Positions 49,606 through 63,273 of a DNA stretch of 64,000 bases are shown here, one piece after another. Numbering within the stretch: position 1 is the stretch's first letter; each line of letters opens with the position of its first letter. Origin of the DNA: Erythrocercus mccallii (lineage: Eukaryota > Chordata > Aves > Passeriformes > Dicruridae); assembly GCA_013397435.1 (NCBI GenBank), contig VZRG01000272.1, positions 329,792-393,791 of the forward strand, read 5' to 3'. The notes beneath the pieces are model-generated. The model was not told the origin of the DNA. It saw only the letters and a program-made list of their open reading frames with translations, and ran no database searches. Made by a program: the position numbers and the translations under genes.

Positions 49606-51849
49606 TAGTGTGAACAGGCTGGTTTGTAGAAAAGCTTACATTGCACTCAGAGGAATAGTCCCACAATAGTTCCTGGTAAAAAGAGAAATAATTAAAAAAA
49701 GTATTTGTGTAAGTAATATTTTTAAATTTTCTATCTAATAGCTATAAGCATGCATGTGAAAGTGTAAATTCTTATCTTTATAAAAGCACTGTATTGATCT
49801 TAGGAGAGCACAATGAGCTATGCTATTTTCACTGTTTTAGCAAGAGCTCATTTAGATGTTTGATATTTCTGACTTTTATATAAATATTCTCGTTAGTATG
49901 TGCTAAAAGAGATTTGTTGGTTGGATCTTTTCTCCTAAACAAGGAAGTATATAAAAAGTCTTCCATTTACAAGATTTTAATTGGTTTCAAGTACTGTAAA
50001 AATGTACTATGGCTTTGTCTTGGGACAAGGATAAGAAAACGTACTCCAGATGTATATGAAAATGTACTCCAAGTGTATATGTAACCAGCATAGCCTAATT
50101 AAAGCACACACAAATTAGTTAATATGGGCAGCCCTGAAAACATACTGGGGATTTCTGGGTCTGTTGGGACATTTCAAGTCTATGATACAAGTTAAGTTGC
50201 ATTTAAAATAATGTCCTAGTGTAGCATATCTTTTATGTGCTTTGATAAAATCCGAGAAGTTTCCAAAAGTTACCAAAATCCTAATGCAGGAAGAGTTGCC
50301 AATTGAGAAAAGGTCAAACTGGTTGTAGCTTTTGGAAATTGTTTTATAAGGAGATTGTTTCTCTTAAAGCTCTTTCTGGTGTGTTCAGCCATGTGTTTCA
50401 TCTGTTAGGCTGTATCCATGGCCTCCTGTTTTCCAGTTTGTTTTTATACAAGTAACATTTCGGTAGATTAGTGTACATCTATTTTTTCTTTAAACTAATG
50501 GTATATGCAAGGAGAGGAATGCTTGATTCTAGCATGAAACAAAGTGAAAGAGCAGTTTTTCCTTGTACACAAATTTGCTTTTGGGATTTCCTAGGTTGCA
50601 TTGGTTGAAACACAGGCTCTCTTCAACCCCAAATAATTGCGAGCATTTTGTCCCTGCCTCATTCTGGAACTGTGTTACTATCTGGGATTTGTGCCATACA
50701 AATCCTATCCAACACAGGCCTTGGATCTTGTTATGAGAGCAACAAAGCTGTAAAAGAGGCATTTTGTTTTGTAATTTCTTTACTCCATAACCACAGGTTT
50801 GCATAGAATGTTATGTAGTATGGAAAAGATGTGAATGTAGGATGTGTTTCTGGGCACCAGTACCGAGGGTTTGTGTACATACTACCTCTCTTGGCCAAAA
50901 GAATGTGAATTATCTTGTGACAACAGTTCTGATGTGGTTAACTGTGCATTTTGAAGCCCAGCATGTGGTTATGAAATGAGCATTACTGCCATAGATGGTA
51001 AGCGTGTAAAAGTACTAAGGAATTGGTCATGTGTTCCTTCTTTATACAGTGGGAGAACTGCTAAGAGGATCATTAAAAAAAGAAGCTGAATACTTTGCTA
51101 TGACTTTCATTCTTCCTTTTGAAAAGTGTGTTTGATTGACAAATATGATCAGTTATGGTTGAATTGGAAAAAAATCTGAGAAAGAATAATCATAATACTA
51201 GTTACATACATAGATCTCGGAGAGATTTGTGGTGGCTGTCTTAAAATTGGAAATTGGCTCTATTATACAACAGTGGATCCTTCATAAAGCAACTTTTATG
51301 AGCTCTTCTAACCTTGCTGTAAATTAAGCTTGCATTAAGTTGTTGCTCTTTCCTAGATGGAGTCAAATTCTAGATGGTGAAAGTAAATAATAATGATTAT
51401 GACAAACAGTATGAATTTGTAATCTCGTGTTTCCTCTTTTTCCTCTACATCGAATGATCATGGTAATTTACTTACAAATTAGTTGGGGGAAGAAATTTTC
51501 TGCATTTTCCTATCCCTTACTTTTAAAAAAAATGTTTTACCTTTGTCTGCTGCTTCTAGGAAAAAGAAAAGTAATTGTAGTAGTGTCCAGAAACTTTTAG
51601 AGAGTTTCTAAAAGATTATAATAAAAAATATCCACCAAATCCTTCACTGCTCTACATGGTTTAGGCAGTGTGGCTGTAGGAGAGCCAGGATGTTTAAGGT
51701 ATAGATTATAATTAGTAATTTCACTGCTATAATAAAAGCAATATATGCTGTAATAATTGATCCTGCTCAGGGAAAATGAATTTATTTTCTAGAGATATGC
51801 TTATTTGCCCATTTTAGGCTTCTCTTAGATGTTGTTTTATATAAAAGAA

Positions 51850-51871
51850 CCATAGAATCATAGTTCTATGC
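51850..51871. repeat. Possible CR1 tail scrap with inverted repeat
   Basis: CATAGAATCATAGTTCTATG combines CR1-tail-like CATAGAATCATAG with a 7-bp inverted repeat (CATAGAA/TTCTATG). CR1 body sequence beside it is not convincing. Confidence 0.35.
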
Positions 51872-53804
51872 AAAATTTCAGATGGACAAGGATCTGGTTT
51901 AGCCTGAGTGCTTATCATATACTGCGACTATAAAGTGGGTCCTGCGGAAGTGCTTTGACCTTCTGCACGAGTCCAAGACTTACACTTGTTTCCAACCTTC
52001 CTGTTAGGTTCTTTGAGTGGAGTCATTCATTGTGCTCAGGAGTGACATTGCTGGGAAATGGTCTCCTCTATTTATGCACAGGATGGGCACTGCAGAGCCC
52101 AGAGAAGTGCAGCAGGAGATAATACATGCTGCCTCACTAATAACTTCAGGCTATTTGCTCTTTGCGCTGCCTCAGTTCGGGGCCTCTCTGGAATAAAGTG
52201 CCAACAACGTGGTTTTTTATGATGCGAATGTATGTTAACTGGAGACTGATATCACTTCACTGTCCACTTGAGATTTATCTCACTGAGGACCAGAGGCTAA
52301 ACTTGAACAAAGATTTGAGCAGTAAAATTCTAATGTTTTCAATTTGTTTAGTTCCTCTGCTATTTGGATATGAGCTCACAGTGCAGCACTGCTGCAAAGA
52401 CAGAGAATACCACCCTAGGGGTGTATATATAGAGCTATCTCCTGTAAGACAAATAATAAGGCCTTGGGCAATATGACATGTTACAATATAATTTTGGGCT
52501 CCTTATTATAAAGCAGGACATCAGAAAGTTATTGGACAGCAAAAAATGTTCAGTAGCTGAGAACATGACTAAGAAACTACTGATTGAACTTGATCTGGAG
52601 AGGGGGCAAGTGTCTGAGAAGTCTGTGCAAATGCTGCATATCACAGTAGCAGCTGAAATTTTTCTATTGAAGTTGTACAATAATAACTAATAGCAAAGAG
52701 CCAAGGGAGATAGAAACTCCTATCAATGGCTGTATTTTAGGATTCATGTTCCAAGATAGGTACTTGTTGTTGTCTAGTGTCTCTTAATACTGTGGCACCA
52801 GGAGCGTTTGCAGCGCTCTCATGCATTACTACAGTTTTAATAAACTCTACCACTCCATGGGGGGAGGGGGGAAAAATAAAGAGAAGAACAGCTTGTGTGA
52901 AAAAAACAGTTAAACGTTTATTAATGATCAGGTAAAAATAGAAAATGTTTTGGAAACTTATGTAATTATATTTTTACTAGCATGCCATTTCTTGAATTGT
53001 TTTCTGATCAGAAAGAAATTATTAAGAATGAAATAAGTCCCTACATAGCGAAATAAATTATGCAAGTGGAACAGCATCTTTAAGAGAATGTGTGTAAAAG
53101 CTCTTTTGTTAGGAACTTCTGATGAGGTTGTGAATAATGGGTAAATTCTTGAATGACCAGATTAGAGATATATAAACTGTATCTAACTGTATTTATTATT
53201 AATAGATAAATATCAGCATAAATAAAGATTGCTTGTGAGGGCAATAGGATGAAAAATAGCATAGCAGAAGCATACCAAATATACTGTGGGGAATGTGAAA
53301 TGAATGCTCAAATTCATAATTGGAAATAGTACAGGAACAGGACAGGATTCAGGGTGAAAGCTTTTTAATACCAGATCGTAAGTTTGAGTTCATTAGTTTC
53401 TGTGAAGGTATTTTTGTAGGTTATAAGCTCTAAGTTAAAGAGGAGTAAAATATAAACAAGAACCTAGAAATGTAGTTTTTCCAAAGAAATGTTAACTTGT
53501 TTCAAGGATTAAGTCAACCACTGTTTGAGAAAAATTAAGAGACATTCTTAAGAAGATATGTGCATTTCTTATGGTTTACAGCTGGCCATTTTCAGAGCTG
53601 AGATCTCAGACTAGAATGGACAAATGTCTCTTCTCTGTACATTATTTTTTGTTTCTGCTGCTTGTGGTGCACTCATGAGTACTTCTCACATCCTTGGGTC
53701 TTTACTTTCCCCACAGACATGTTAATGTACTCCTCCTTTTTTGCATTTGCTCTAAGAGTCTGAAGAGAGATAACAAACATTCTCTAAATCCCTCTCTTTT
53801 GCAG

Positions 53805-53988
53805 GTTTTTATTTTTCTCCATCCAGCGTTACTGGCTGTCTGCCATGCCTGTGCCACATAGCTGGTTCTGTGACTCAGATCTGTGATAAACTCACTGGCC
53901 AATGTAGTTGCCAAGATGCCTCTGTAACAGGACAGACATGTGAACGTTGCAAAGAGCTTTATTTTGGATTTAACTCTGTCACAGGGAG
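53805..53988 (+). CDS. USH2A: USH2A exon 14 (LE modules 8-9)
   Basis: Acceptor CCCTCTCTTTTGCAG and donor AGGGAG|GTGAGT bound a 184-nt exon that completes Gly and leaves two bases of Arg. It encodes FYFSPSSVTGCLPCLCHIAG, then SVTQICDKLTGQCSCQDASV, TGQTCERCKELYFGF and NSVTG. It closes LE module 8 and carries module 9 (CLCHIAGSVTQIC, GQCSCQ, CERCKE-YFGF). The length equals human exon 14. No ATG-initiated ORF long enough shows it; it was found by following exon 13's phase. Confidence 0.97.
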
Positions 53989-56900
53989 GTGAGTCTTTCT
54001 TTTTATACAGGTCACTTATAACCTCCTTTTGTTATATTTTCCTCATGGCTCAGTCAAGGATTTATCAACAATGGAAAGATGTGTTCTGGTTACGTTAATC
54101 CTTTTATGAGTTTGTGTGTGCACTCTGATTTACATGTGATACATTATCACGATTGTGTGATACACAGTCCCCTGTGCCCCCATGAGCTGAAGGAAATAGA
54201 AATTTTGCCACAGATTTAAGTAGTGACGGCATGAAAGTTGTATAAGGCTAAGTTATAGCAATTTGTTGATTGTTTCTCTATGTTTTCTCTGCATCTTCAG
54301 TAAGGTGTGTTGTTTTCTGAGGTGTTAAACATTGACTATTAAAATGCAAGTAATTTGCCATTCTTACAACTAGGGAATGCTATTGAAGATTTCAGGAAGA
54401 TTTAGTGGGGGGCAGCCGAGAGGAAAAGGGAAACCTAGTCATCCCTGACTTCCCAAATTTCTTTTGGTAACAGCACTACAAATATTCACTGCAGCTTTAC
54501 TCTTAAAAATTTGTTTTTCTGAAGCAGTGTGTTCTTTTTCAACATTTTGTTATGTGCCACAGGGTAAGTTGTATTTCTAGTGTAGCCCGAGGTCTTTAGG
54601 TACATTGGAATTATATGGATTCCCTGGATTATAAGAGGAAAACGTATCTGTATAGTGCAGTTATTTCAACTATTGCTCTTCTTTTTCCAGGATCATCTTT
54701 CTTGCTTAGTCCTCACAATCTCAATTTTTTTTTAATATATTGTCTGGAAAGATCACACAGCTCTTATACGATTATCTTTTCATGCAGACTGATGGTGTTA
54801 AATTGGTTTGGGTTTTTTTTGTATTTTTGCCTTTTAAAAAACCAAAACTGCATACCACAGGCAAAAGCAAAATCTGTACAACTTCCCCTCCCTCTTCCCC
54901 TTTCCCCTAGCTAGTGTGAGGTAGACATGATTTTAGGTAGTCATTAGCAGTGTCATCCTGCATATATTTGACATTATTCTGCAGATTTTTCACTTTACCT
55001 TCTACGTTACTGTCACTCATTAGGAGATTTTTAAAATAATTTTTTACTGTTTTGGGTCACAGAGGCATCAGCTAATAGCCATAAAGTAATCTGTAGGAAT
55101 AAGGACTTCCTAATTTCATTTCCTGTCATTTCTAATGGTGAGAAATGAAGTCTGTGTAATATTAAAGTTCCCTTTGAAATGTATTTTCCTTATTATCAAT
55201 GTTACTTTTTTTTTTAGTTGCTTGGAATAGATTCTCCCCTTGACCCTCAGTTTTAGCACACTTGTGCTAAGCAGTAGCTTTTCTGAGCTAGATATTGGCT
55301 TTCAAATACCTGCATTTTAACCTGTCTTTTGAAATGCAAAATGTGGAAATATAAATTATCTAGATCCAGATCTTATTGTAAAGATAGAAAGTTTTTAGAG
55401 TTCTGGAGTTTGAATCTGAGTTGGCTTTAATGCCTTAATACTAGTTAACCCTCCTGGCAGTATTGAAGACATCTGGTCCTACATTAACTTACGTTGCATT
55501 TTCTTGGCTCCCGTTTCATTGCTATCTTCCTGGGTGATGTACCTCTGTTCCTCAGGCAGAAACTTTTATCCACGAAAAATGATAATGCAGGTCTTTATTT
55601 GTAAATCTATTTTATTCCATTTCTTTAACTGTTAATATCTTCATAAAAAGAGTAATATGCTTTTTCTTTCTCCATAAAGTTGCCAGGTCATTTAAGCCGT
55701 CCATGCTCCAAGTGCCTTTTAAGGACAGAAAAGGATGTGAGCTATCTCTAGTGGCAAAGACATATCTGTCTTTGCACAGTAGCACAAAATAAGCAAAAGT
55801 TGTGATGCACAGAGATTGTGAGGCTTTAAAATTCTCCCACTCTGCATGTATATGTGAGCTGATTTATTTTGTGGTGTTTTTGAGATAAAACAGGAATTCC
55901 ATATTCTTTAATGCATTTCAGGTTATGAAGCAGGAAAAATTTCTTGACAATTAACAAATTAGAAATACTGAGTGTTTGCTGCAGTCTGAGCAGATCTGTA
56001 ATGGTTGTGAATGTCTGTGCACATTTGAAATGCTTTACCTCTGTACTGTTTACTATAATGAACTGGTCAATGAACATCACAAATTGTTTATCTATTTATA
56101 TATATATCTTGACAGATTACTGTTTATGAAATCCATTTAGCAAGTGAGGTTTTCCCATAAGGATGAAAAATGAAGATTTTAAACAGATTGCTGGAGAGGC
56201 TCTAACTGCACCTAGAGAGTCAATGTAATAAAGGTTTCTCTATATTAATATTACAAAAACCATTTATCCTCAGAAAATCAATATCACAATTCATCATGGC
56301 GTGACATTTCTCTTTACATGTTTTAAAAGTCTATTTTCCTTGATTATATATAATTCTGTTTTAATAAAACTCAAATATGTTTGACTCAGAGTACCTTGAA
56401 AAAGTAGCATTTGGCAAGAATACTGCAAATATTTCTCACATAATTAAAAGTTACTTATCTTTTAAAAGCATTGGATTTTTTTTTGAAAATTCTTAATTGA
56501 CTGAATCCTTAATCCAGACTGAAAAGCATGAACTATGCCTAACAACAATTTTTTGCAGCTCAAGAACGTGATGCATGTGATTGCACAAAAATGATATGTA
56601 ATCACATGGAGCAGAATATGGTGAAATATCTGCTGTTATTTGCAGGATCAGGAGCCTCATTCAGTATAGGTGAACGTAGGAAGCCTACACTTTTCCTGGA
56701 AGAAAAATGCAACAAACAGAAAGGAACAGCCCCACCCTGCCAGGCTGAGAACTATCACTGTGACTTTATGGGTATTGAGTTTGATTGTCATGTGTGATGA
56801 TAATCAAAGCTAGAATAATCAGGAGACCCTTATTCATAAGAGGTGCAATAATATACAGGAACAATAAGAGAAGCGTGTCTTCCTCTGTTTATCTATCAAG

Positions 56901-59019
56901 AAACTTTTGTGAACATCCCTCCTAATAAATAATCAGCATGTAATGGAATTATGAAATAATGATAAACTACTGTTCTACTGAGCAAATAATTCCTTTTTTT
57001 TTGGCAACTAAGCTGGATTTTTTTAGTTAAAATACTCTAAACAAAACCTCTCTTTAAAGGGGGATTTAGATGCACTGTCTATAGATGAAAAGACTTTTGA
57101 AAAAATTGCCCTTTTCTCTTGACTGTAAAAGAGACCAAACTACAGTATAGTGGTTTCCAAGAGAGAATGTATTTTATTTATTCTCAAAAGGATATTAGTC
57201 CATAAAACAAATTTGCAGCTTATTTTGCAGCTTTAGCTTTTATCAGCCTTTTTAAGGGTGTTGAATGATTCCCCAGGAGATCATACGGCACGAGCTGCTG
57301 TGAAGTAAAGAAACTCCAATACAGAGAGCTCTGCGATAGGCAGAAAATGTATGTGAAGAGTTTCCTTAAGCTTGTTTAAAAATATGTCACATTTAATGCC
57401 CATTTCACTGATTATTGACCTGAATTTTAGTGTCCTAATGTGAAAATAGTTTCCACCTCTCCCTCCTCTTTCCCTGCCTTAAAAAGCTGATAGCTAAAAC
57501 ATAATTGAACTCACTTTTTTTTTCTGCTTTCATGAAAACAGTAGAAGATAGCAGACCGAAGTGTGATGATGGTGACTTGGAAGATGGCAAAGTAACTTGT
57601 GTAAAGGCAACACCACGTATTTCCTTGGGTCTGGTGAAACTGGCCAAGGAAAGATCAGCCAAATATAAATTGCCTCTTAGGGTTGGCAGAATAAAGCGAT
57701 CATAGCATGACTGCCTTGGACTTCTCTGGTGTCGTCTTCTTTTTGCTGCTTTATCACCTTGGGGCCTGGCATCTGGAGTAATTTAAAATTCTCTTGAGGC
57801 TGATGTTGCTTATGCCTGAGAATTGGAGTTTTCCAGCTCAGGACAAGGGGAGGAAACTGCAGACTTCCCAGTATGTTTTAGCTGCAGGGTACCTTCCCAC
57901 CTGTTTCCCAGACCATGGTTTTTCAGAGCTTTTAGTCTGCAGCAATTAAAAGACAGTGAAATTAGAATCTGAGGTATGAAGTTTTATTTGCCACTGTTGA
58001 CTTTGTTATGAGTAGTAATGGCAGTCTGTATTGCAAGGGGTAGCATAAGAGTATGTGTAGTCATTTGCTTTGCTTAATTTCTGATATGTTCAAACTCTTT
58101 GAATATTTGTACAATCTGACATTGACATCCAAGCTATAAATGAGTGTCAGTGGGGAAATAGTGTATCAGGCAAAGAGCAAGTTGATCGCAAGAGGTTTCA
58201 CATGCAAAAGCCAAAGCATAAATTAATCCTGAAAGTATTCCACTGCTGCCAGAGAGATTTACAGAATTGAAGTGCGGCATTTGTGTGATACCAGTGCTTT
58301 TAAATTTTTTGTTCTTTTTAATTTAAAAATTATTTACTTGCACATTTAATTAATTATTCACTGTAGTTATTTCAAATTTTGTCTTTTAAGCTGCAAAGAA
58401 ATTGTGCTTTCTGTTGTAATATTAGTATTTCTGCTGTTTTGTTTCCTGTCACTGTTTTAATCTGAGTTTTTTTCTCCCAGTTTTGGTCACCATTCATTTT
58501 TCCTTTATTCACAGCATGTTACCCTTTTCAATCTTAAGTTGCCTTTATGGGCAAGAAATTATTAATTGAGTTATGTTTTCCAACTAAAGCCTAGTTTTCC
58601 CTGAGGTAGAAGGTTGCTCATATTGTGCAGAAACCTCTTCAGCTGGTTACATATGCAGCTTTCAAGAAAGGTTGCTAGTAAGGGTGCAGGACTGAGTGCC
58701 TGGTAATAATGTGGTTATTACAAAACGTTACTATCCAGTTTGTGTATGGATCAATATATATAAAAGCTCTTTAATTCTTGTCCATTTTTATATAAATTAG
58801 AATATTATTCTGGCAGTGAAATATTTATTTTTATAGTGAGGACTTTTTTTGTAAGTTTTTTTAAATCAGACTAATAGATTTTCTGCTCTGTTTCAAACTA
58901 CTGAACTGTTTATGATGTTTTAATTATGTTGCCCAAGAATCTTTTAAACAAAACCCTAGTGTGCTTAACTGAAGTGTTGATGTGTGTTGATGACTTGGTT
59001 GATTTGTGTTTGTTTATAG
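53989..59019 (+). other. USH2A: Intron 14
   Basis: This is a 5031-bp GT-AG intron. It holds a short (TA)n at 56.1 kb and an ORF-bearing, slightly GC-richer stretch at 57.5-57.9 kb that I could not assign. There is no recognised CR1. Confidence 0.92.
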
Positions 59020-59183
59020 ATGTCAGCACTGTAACTGTCATCCTGCAGGAGCCATTAGTGGGACTTGTCATCTTGTTTCTGGACAGTGTGTTTGTAAACA
59101 ATTTGTAACTGGCTTGAAATGTGACAACTGTGTTCCTGATGCCAGTAATTTGGATGTCCAGAACCTCTATGGTTGCAGTAAAA
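59020..59183 (+). CDS. USH2A: USH2A exon 15 (LE module 10)
   Basis: Acceptor TTTGTTTATAG and donor AGTAAAA|GTAAGT bound a 164-nt exon that completes Arg and leaves one base of Thr. It encodes CQHCNCHPAGAISGTCHLVS, then GQCVCKQFVTGLKCDNCVPD and ASNLDVQNLYGCSK. This is the tenth and last LE module of the N-terminal block (CNCHPAGAISGTC, GQCVCKQFVTG, KCDNCVP). LDVQNL-GCSKT is the known hinge into the first FN3 domain. The length equals human exon 15. Minus-strand and other-frame ORFs over it are shadows. Confidence 0.97.
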
Positions 59184-60253
59184 GTAAGTGGATGTTAGGT
59201 CTTAAAAGCATGTCTTTCAAATTAAAGTTTTTAATTGATTTAGTGAGTATTGAATTAGGTCAGCAGTAATAAAACTGGGATTTATTCCTTCCCCACCCCC
59301 AAATATAGGGTCACTGAAGTTTCAGTGATTTTTACTGTATCATAGATTGTTTTCTAGAGAGACTGTATAGAATCCTTCATGTCATACACACATTAGTTTA
59401 ACCCATGGGAGAAGTGACAACCCATAGTTTCCTTGCACATTTTCTTTGACCAATCCAGTGCCCAATCCAGAGTTCACCTTTTGGTCACAGGAATGCAACA
59501 GCATTTGTACAACTTACAGCTTAGCCCCCTTTCCTGCCACTGACAGGAGGCAGGACATCTGCCTACAGAAGGTCTGTTGAAAACCTGCTCCTAGTGATTA
59601 ATTCCAAGTATTCTCCTCAGTGCAATGTAGCCTTGCCTTTATCCTTCTGGGGTGCTTTTTCAGTCAGTTTGGGAAAATATGTGATGTGATGTAACAGAGC
59701 ATCATAAATTGGCATGTGTGAGGTAGGGCCAATGCAATATTGAGGATCAGATCATGAATTGAAAGGAATTGAAATTGAAATGGAACATCTGGATATGGAG
59801 ATCACCAGCACACAGTCTCCAACCTGGCAGGATTTTTAAAGAAGAACAGGCAAAAGTATATGTCATAAGAAAATTGAGTACTTAAGTTGTCTTTGGTTCA
59901 GTGTTCAGACATGAGTTTTGAGGGCATCATGGTGTGCAATGCCAAATCATGTGGGACAGAGCTCAGCTCACTCTGGAAAAGCTGTTACATTTTGGTGGCA
60001 CACCTTGCTGCTATACACAGTTAACAGCCCAGCCTTGGAAGTCCTGTAAGCAGTGAATGAGGAGCTTTGCAGATGCTAACTGGACATTTTTGTCAGCAGA
60101 CCTAATTAATAATGGCCACACTGGTCATACTGTGACAGTTAGCTCAGGTAGCCATGTGTAATGCAACAACAGGGTTAGACATTCCCAGATTATCTCTGGA
60201 TTATGTTTCTGGATCTTCCTTCAACAAAAATATTTCTTTCTGTGTTCTGCATG

Positions 60254-60308
60254 GGTATATATGATATATAAATATATCCTATATATATCATATATAAATA
60301 TATGATAG
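60254..60308. repeat. AT-rich palindromic simple repeat
   Basis: TATAAATATAT occurs twice, around a central CCTATATATATC, in a (TA)n-like tract. The sequence is largely self-complementary and could extrude a cruciform. Confidence 0.85.
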
Positions 60309-60657
60309 TCATAACTGTGATATGTGAAAGTCATAGATTTGCAAGCAGAGATGTAAATGCACAAAGTGTTTACTTACAGGTAGAGGCAGCTCTCACTTTG
60401 TATTTCACTGTAAATCAGTTTAAATTTCAAATAGTATGCATTGTAGAATGCACAGCATTATAAGTAGATATCATAAAGAGACTGATTTGTTTCCAAAGAC
60501 CTTTTTTTTAGCTTTCCTCAAAGTTTGGAAGTATTTAAATAGTTTTGCTTCTTTTTTCCCCGTACTCTTCTGTAGAAGGCACAGTATCTATTCATTGTTC
60601 AAGCAGTTAATTGGCCTGTTGTTTCTTTAAAAAATGAAAGATTTTCAAGTGAATGTG

Positions 60658-60724
60658 TAATAATAATAATACATGGCACTTTTATGATGCTGTTTATCTT
60701 CAAAGTGCTTTACAAACATAAGCC
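60658..60724. repeat. Ancient L3-like repeat scrap
   Basis: TAATAATAATAATACATGGC, then 'acttttatgatgctgtttatcttc' and AAAGTGCTTTACAAACATAA resemble the dispersed ancient repeat with (TAA)n, GCACTTATATAGCGC and AAAGCGCTTTACAAA. It probably derives from an old CR1/L3-group element; the assignment is from memory of the motif. Confidence 0.5.
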
Positions 60725-62185
60725 AACCTACTCATTTGTGTTGGGATACACATTGGATAAAGGTCAATAGCAATTCAACTGTAAAATTGATTAATAATAG
60801 TATGACATAGAGAAATAATATAATAGATTTTAGTTAGATTAAAGTGCATCAGGCAGTATTCTAAATGACAAGCGGAGTCCTCTTCTGGACACAGAGAATA
60901 TAGCAATTGAAATTTTTTGGTTATTCATACCAAAATATTTGAACTTGTTGCACACATATGGGGCTTTGCCTGGCTTGGCATTTGTGGTTATTTTCGTTGC
61001 AGAACAGTATTTTGTTGACACATTCATTACTGGTTATAAGTCTTTGCCAAGGGAAGCAAATGTAAGTTGCCCTCACTGTCCTCCTTTTCCTTAAGGAAAA
61101 AATCTTTTTCCTTAGCAATTTTTCTACTTAGCAGTATCTAAGATGCTGCACAAAAAATGTGCAATAAAGTACTTTGCTTATATATTTAAAATTCAAACCA
61201 GCAAACCTATGGAATCAATATAAAATAGTGTGAGGCTGCCAGTGGAGAATGAAGGTGATGCTGGTAAATTTCTGTGATTGCTCAGGTCTTGTAAGTATGT
61301 ATTGCATGGAGAGAAATTCTTTTAAATGCCAAAGAGGTTTAGGAGTACTTGTTTCCTCTGATTCTCAAACTTTACTCGTATAGACATTTTAGCATACATT
61401 CACTTCCTAAGTGAGATGAACGCAAAAGCTCCAGATTGGCAGCAAAACAACCTATGCTTTTTAAGGGGCGATGATGATGATGTTCAGTTCAATCCAATGA
61501 GTTCTAGAAATATTTTGTGCTATTTCTTGGCTGAGAGACTGCAGTAGAAGCAGGGCTTTTCATTATCTTGCTCTAAATAAAGAGCTTCATCTCACTTTCT
61601 AGATTTGTATTAAAAACCTGTATATGGTGTGGCCTACTGATTTTGGCATAACTCTCTACATCTATTGCTTGTGTGGCTTGAGGTCCTCATGGCATTTTCT
61701 GTTTGCAACTTCATTCTTTGCGCCTTTTCTCTTGTTAGCTTGGCTGAACAGGTTTTAGTAATTAACTTTTGATGATACTAAGCAAATATCCACATAATGA
61801 AGAAGATGATAGTTTATAAAAAGAAGAGAATGAAATCCATGTTTCTAATCTTGATGTTCTCGTATAATACTTAATGTAGGGGAGGAAAGTTAATTGGGTG
61901 GTTCTGAATCCAGCTCCTGGTAGCTTACTTCATGTACTGATTTCTGTGCTGCCAAGGGCTATTCTCATTCCTTGAGTAAAATGTTTTCCTCTAGATTTTA
62001 ACTCCCTTGGTGAAGAGGATGGGGAAATGGCACAGTCTGCCTTTGATAGCAGTTACTGTCTGCCAAAACAGAGCTGTCTTGTTCTGTGCTAATGTACTGC
62101 GTAAGGATGGACAGACAGTGTAACTGGGTTATTGGAGGCCCTACAGCAAGCTGCGGACTCATGCTCTGAACTGAATAATAACGTA

Positions 62186-62226
62186 AAGGTTGGAAAAGAC
62201 CTTTGAAATAATTGAGTCCATCCATC
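62186..62226 (-). mobile_element. Short CR1 fragment (minus strand)
   Basis: AAGGTTGGAAAAGACCTTTG followed by 'aaataattgagtccatcc' matches the antisense CR1 3' region (ggttggaagggacctc...gatcatcgagtccaacc). Only about 40 bp is recognisable. Confidence 0.7.
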
Positions 62227-63114
62227 AAAATGTTTGTTTATGTAAACATGTGTGTATGTATGTATATAAAGTTTAATTTCTGAGTATTAGCGATTATCTT
62301 AGGGAGGACCATGATCACACATTTGGACTGCAAAGAGGCATAGGAGGGATTTTGAATGCTCCTTCTTAAAATGTGAGGCAGTGGCTTTTGGACTTCCAGT
62401 TTGTTTTTCTCATTATTGATACTAGTGCAATTAAGTAGAACATTTTTCAAAGCTAATGGAGGTGGTAGCAGAGTCGTATTTTGGCAAATAAGCATGTCAA
62501 GCTGATTTCTTAAAATGTTAGATACCTTACTCTCATGGGTTTCAATTTCACTGGAAACAAATGGAAGTGAATTGCCTAAATAAACTTCAAAATTTCACCC
62601 TTGATTTTTTTGTGATTTTATTGTATGAAGTAAGCTTATTTTAACACTTCACATCTGGACTTAGTTGGACTTTTCATTTGTATTTTACTGGAGGAAGTTA
62701 CGCCTGGTCTATGTGAAAATGGAATGAATCCTCTGAAAAATAAATCCTTATTGAATGAGAAACTTCAATAAAGTGACCATATAAATAGGTTCTCATTTTA
62801 TAAAGGTCTTGAAATACATTTTTTAAAAAACCCACCTGTTTGGAAAACACTTGCTTTATTTGGGGTGGAAAGTGGCATTAAGTTTATTCATCATTTGTTT
62901 AAATATATACTCTTTTTCATGGATAAAAAGCTTTGTTGGAATGCATTTGGATGGATTGGTTTAGTCTATTAGTATATTGCCCTGATGACTGTGCATTTAC
63001 TCAAAAGGTTTTTAGGGTTAAGAATGCTTAGCAGTTTCTTTGCAGTTTTCTTTAAATTTGTGTGATTACTGATTATCTTAATTTTTACGTCCTCAGTTTT
63101 TGTGTATGTTTTAG

Positions 63115-63273
63115 CTCCTTTACAGCAACCTCCTCCTACGGGAGAAGTTCTGAATTCCTCTGTTATCAATCTTTCATGGAGTTCCCCTGACTCTCCAAAT
63201 TCTAACAGGCTTATTTACCAACTGTATAGGAATGAGGAAGAAATTTATACAACTGAAGACTACCATCCTTATA
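63115..63273 (+). CDS. USH2A: USH2A exon 16 (start of fibronectin III domain 1)
   Basis: Acceptor TGTATGTTTTAG and donor CTTATA|GTAAGT bound a 159-nt exon that completes Thr and leaves the first base of Ser. It encodes PLQQPPPTGEVLNSSVINLS, then WSSPDSPNSNRLIYQLYR and EEEIYTTEDYHPY. It is the first half of FN3 domain 1: the INLSWSxPDSPN strand with its conserved Trp, then Y-L-Y-R. The length equals human exon 16. The donor is a tandem GTAAGTAAGG, so a second GT lies 4 nt downstream; the first keeps the expected length and phase. NSS and NLS are possible N-glycosylation sites. Confidence 0.96.

Larger units (their letters stand above)
48481..53804 (+). other. USH2A: Intron 13
   Basis: This is a 5324-bp GT-AG intron. 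It includes an open, exon-like GC-richer segment at 49439-49605 (separate entry) and a possible CR1-tail scrap near 51.85 kb. ORFs at 52.16-52.69 kb were not recognised. The rest is AT-rich. Confidence 0.92.
59184..63114 (+). other. USH2A: Intron 15
   Basis: This is a 3931-bp GT-AG intron. It contains an AT palindromic microsatellite at 60.25 kb, an ancient L3-like scrap at 60.66 kb and a short CR1 fragment at 62.19 kb. Confidence 0.92.

Noticed and set aside
52162..52476. 104-codon plus-strand ORF in intron 13
   Set aside because: No family resemblance, no splice-phase agreement sought by neighbouring exons, and no promoter. Likely chance.
57505..57705. 66-codon ORF with protein-like C-terminus in intron 14, preceded by an AG
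   Set aside because: Joined to exon 14 in its required phase the segment hits an early stop, and the visible open frame is a different one. There is no supporting homology.
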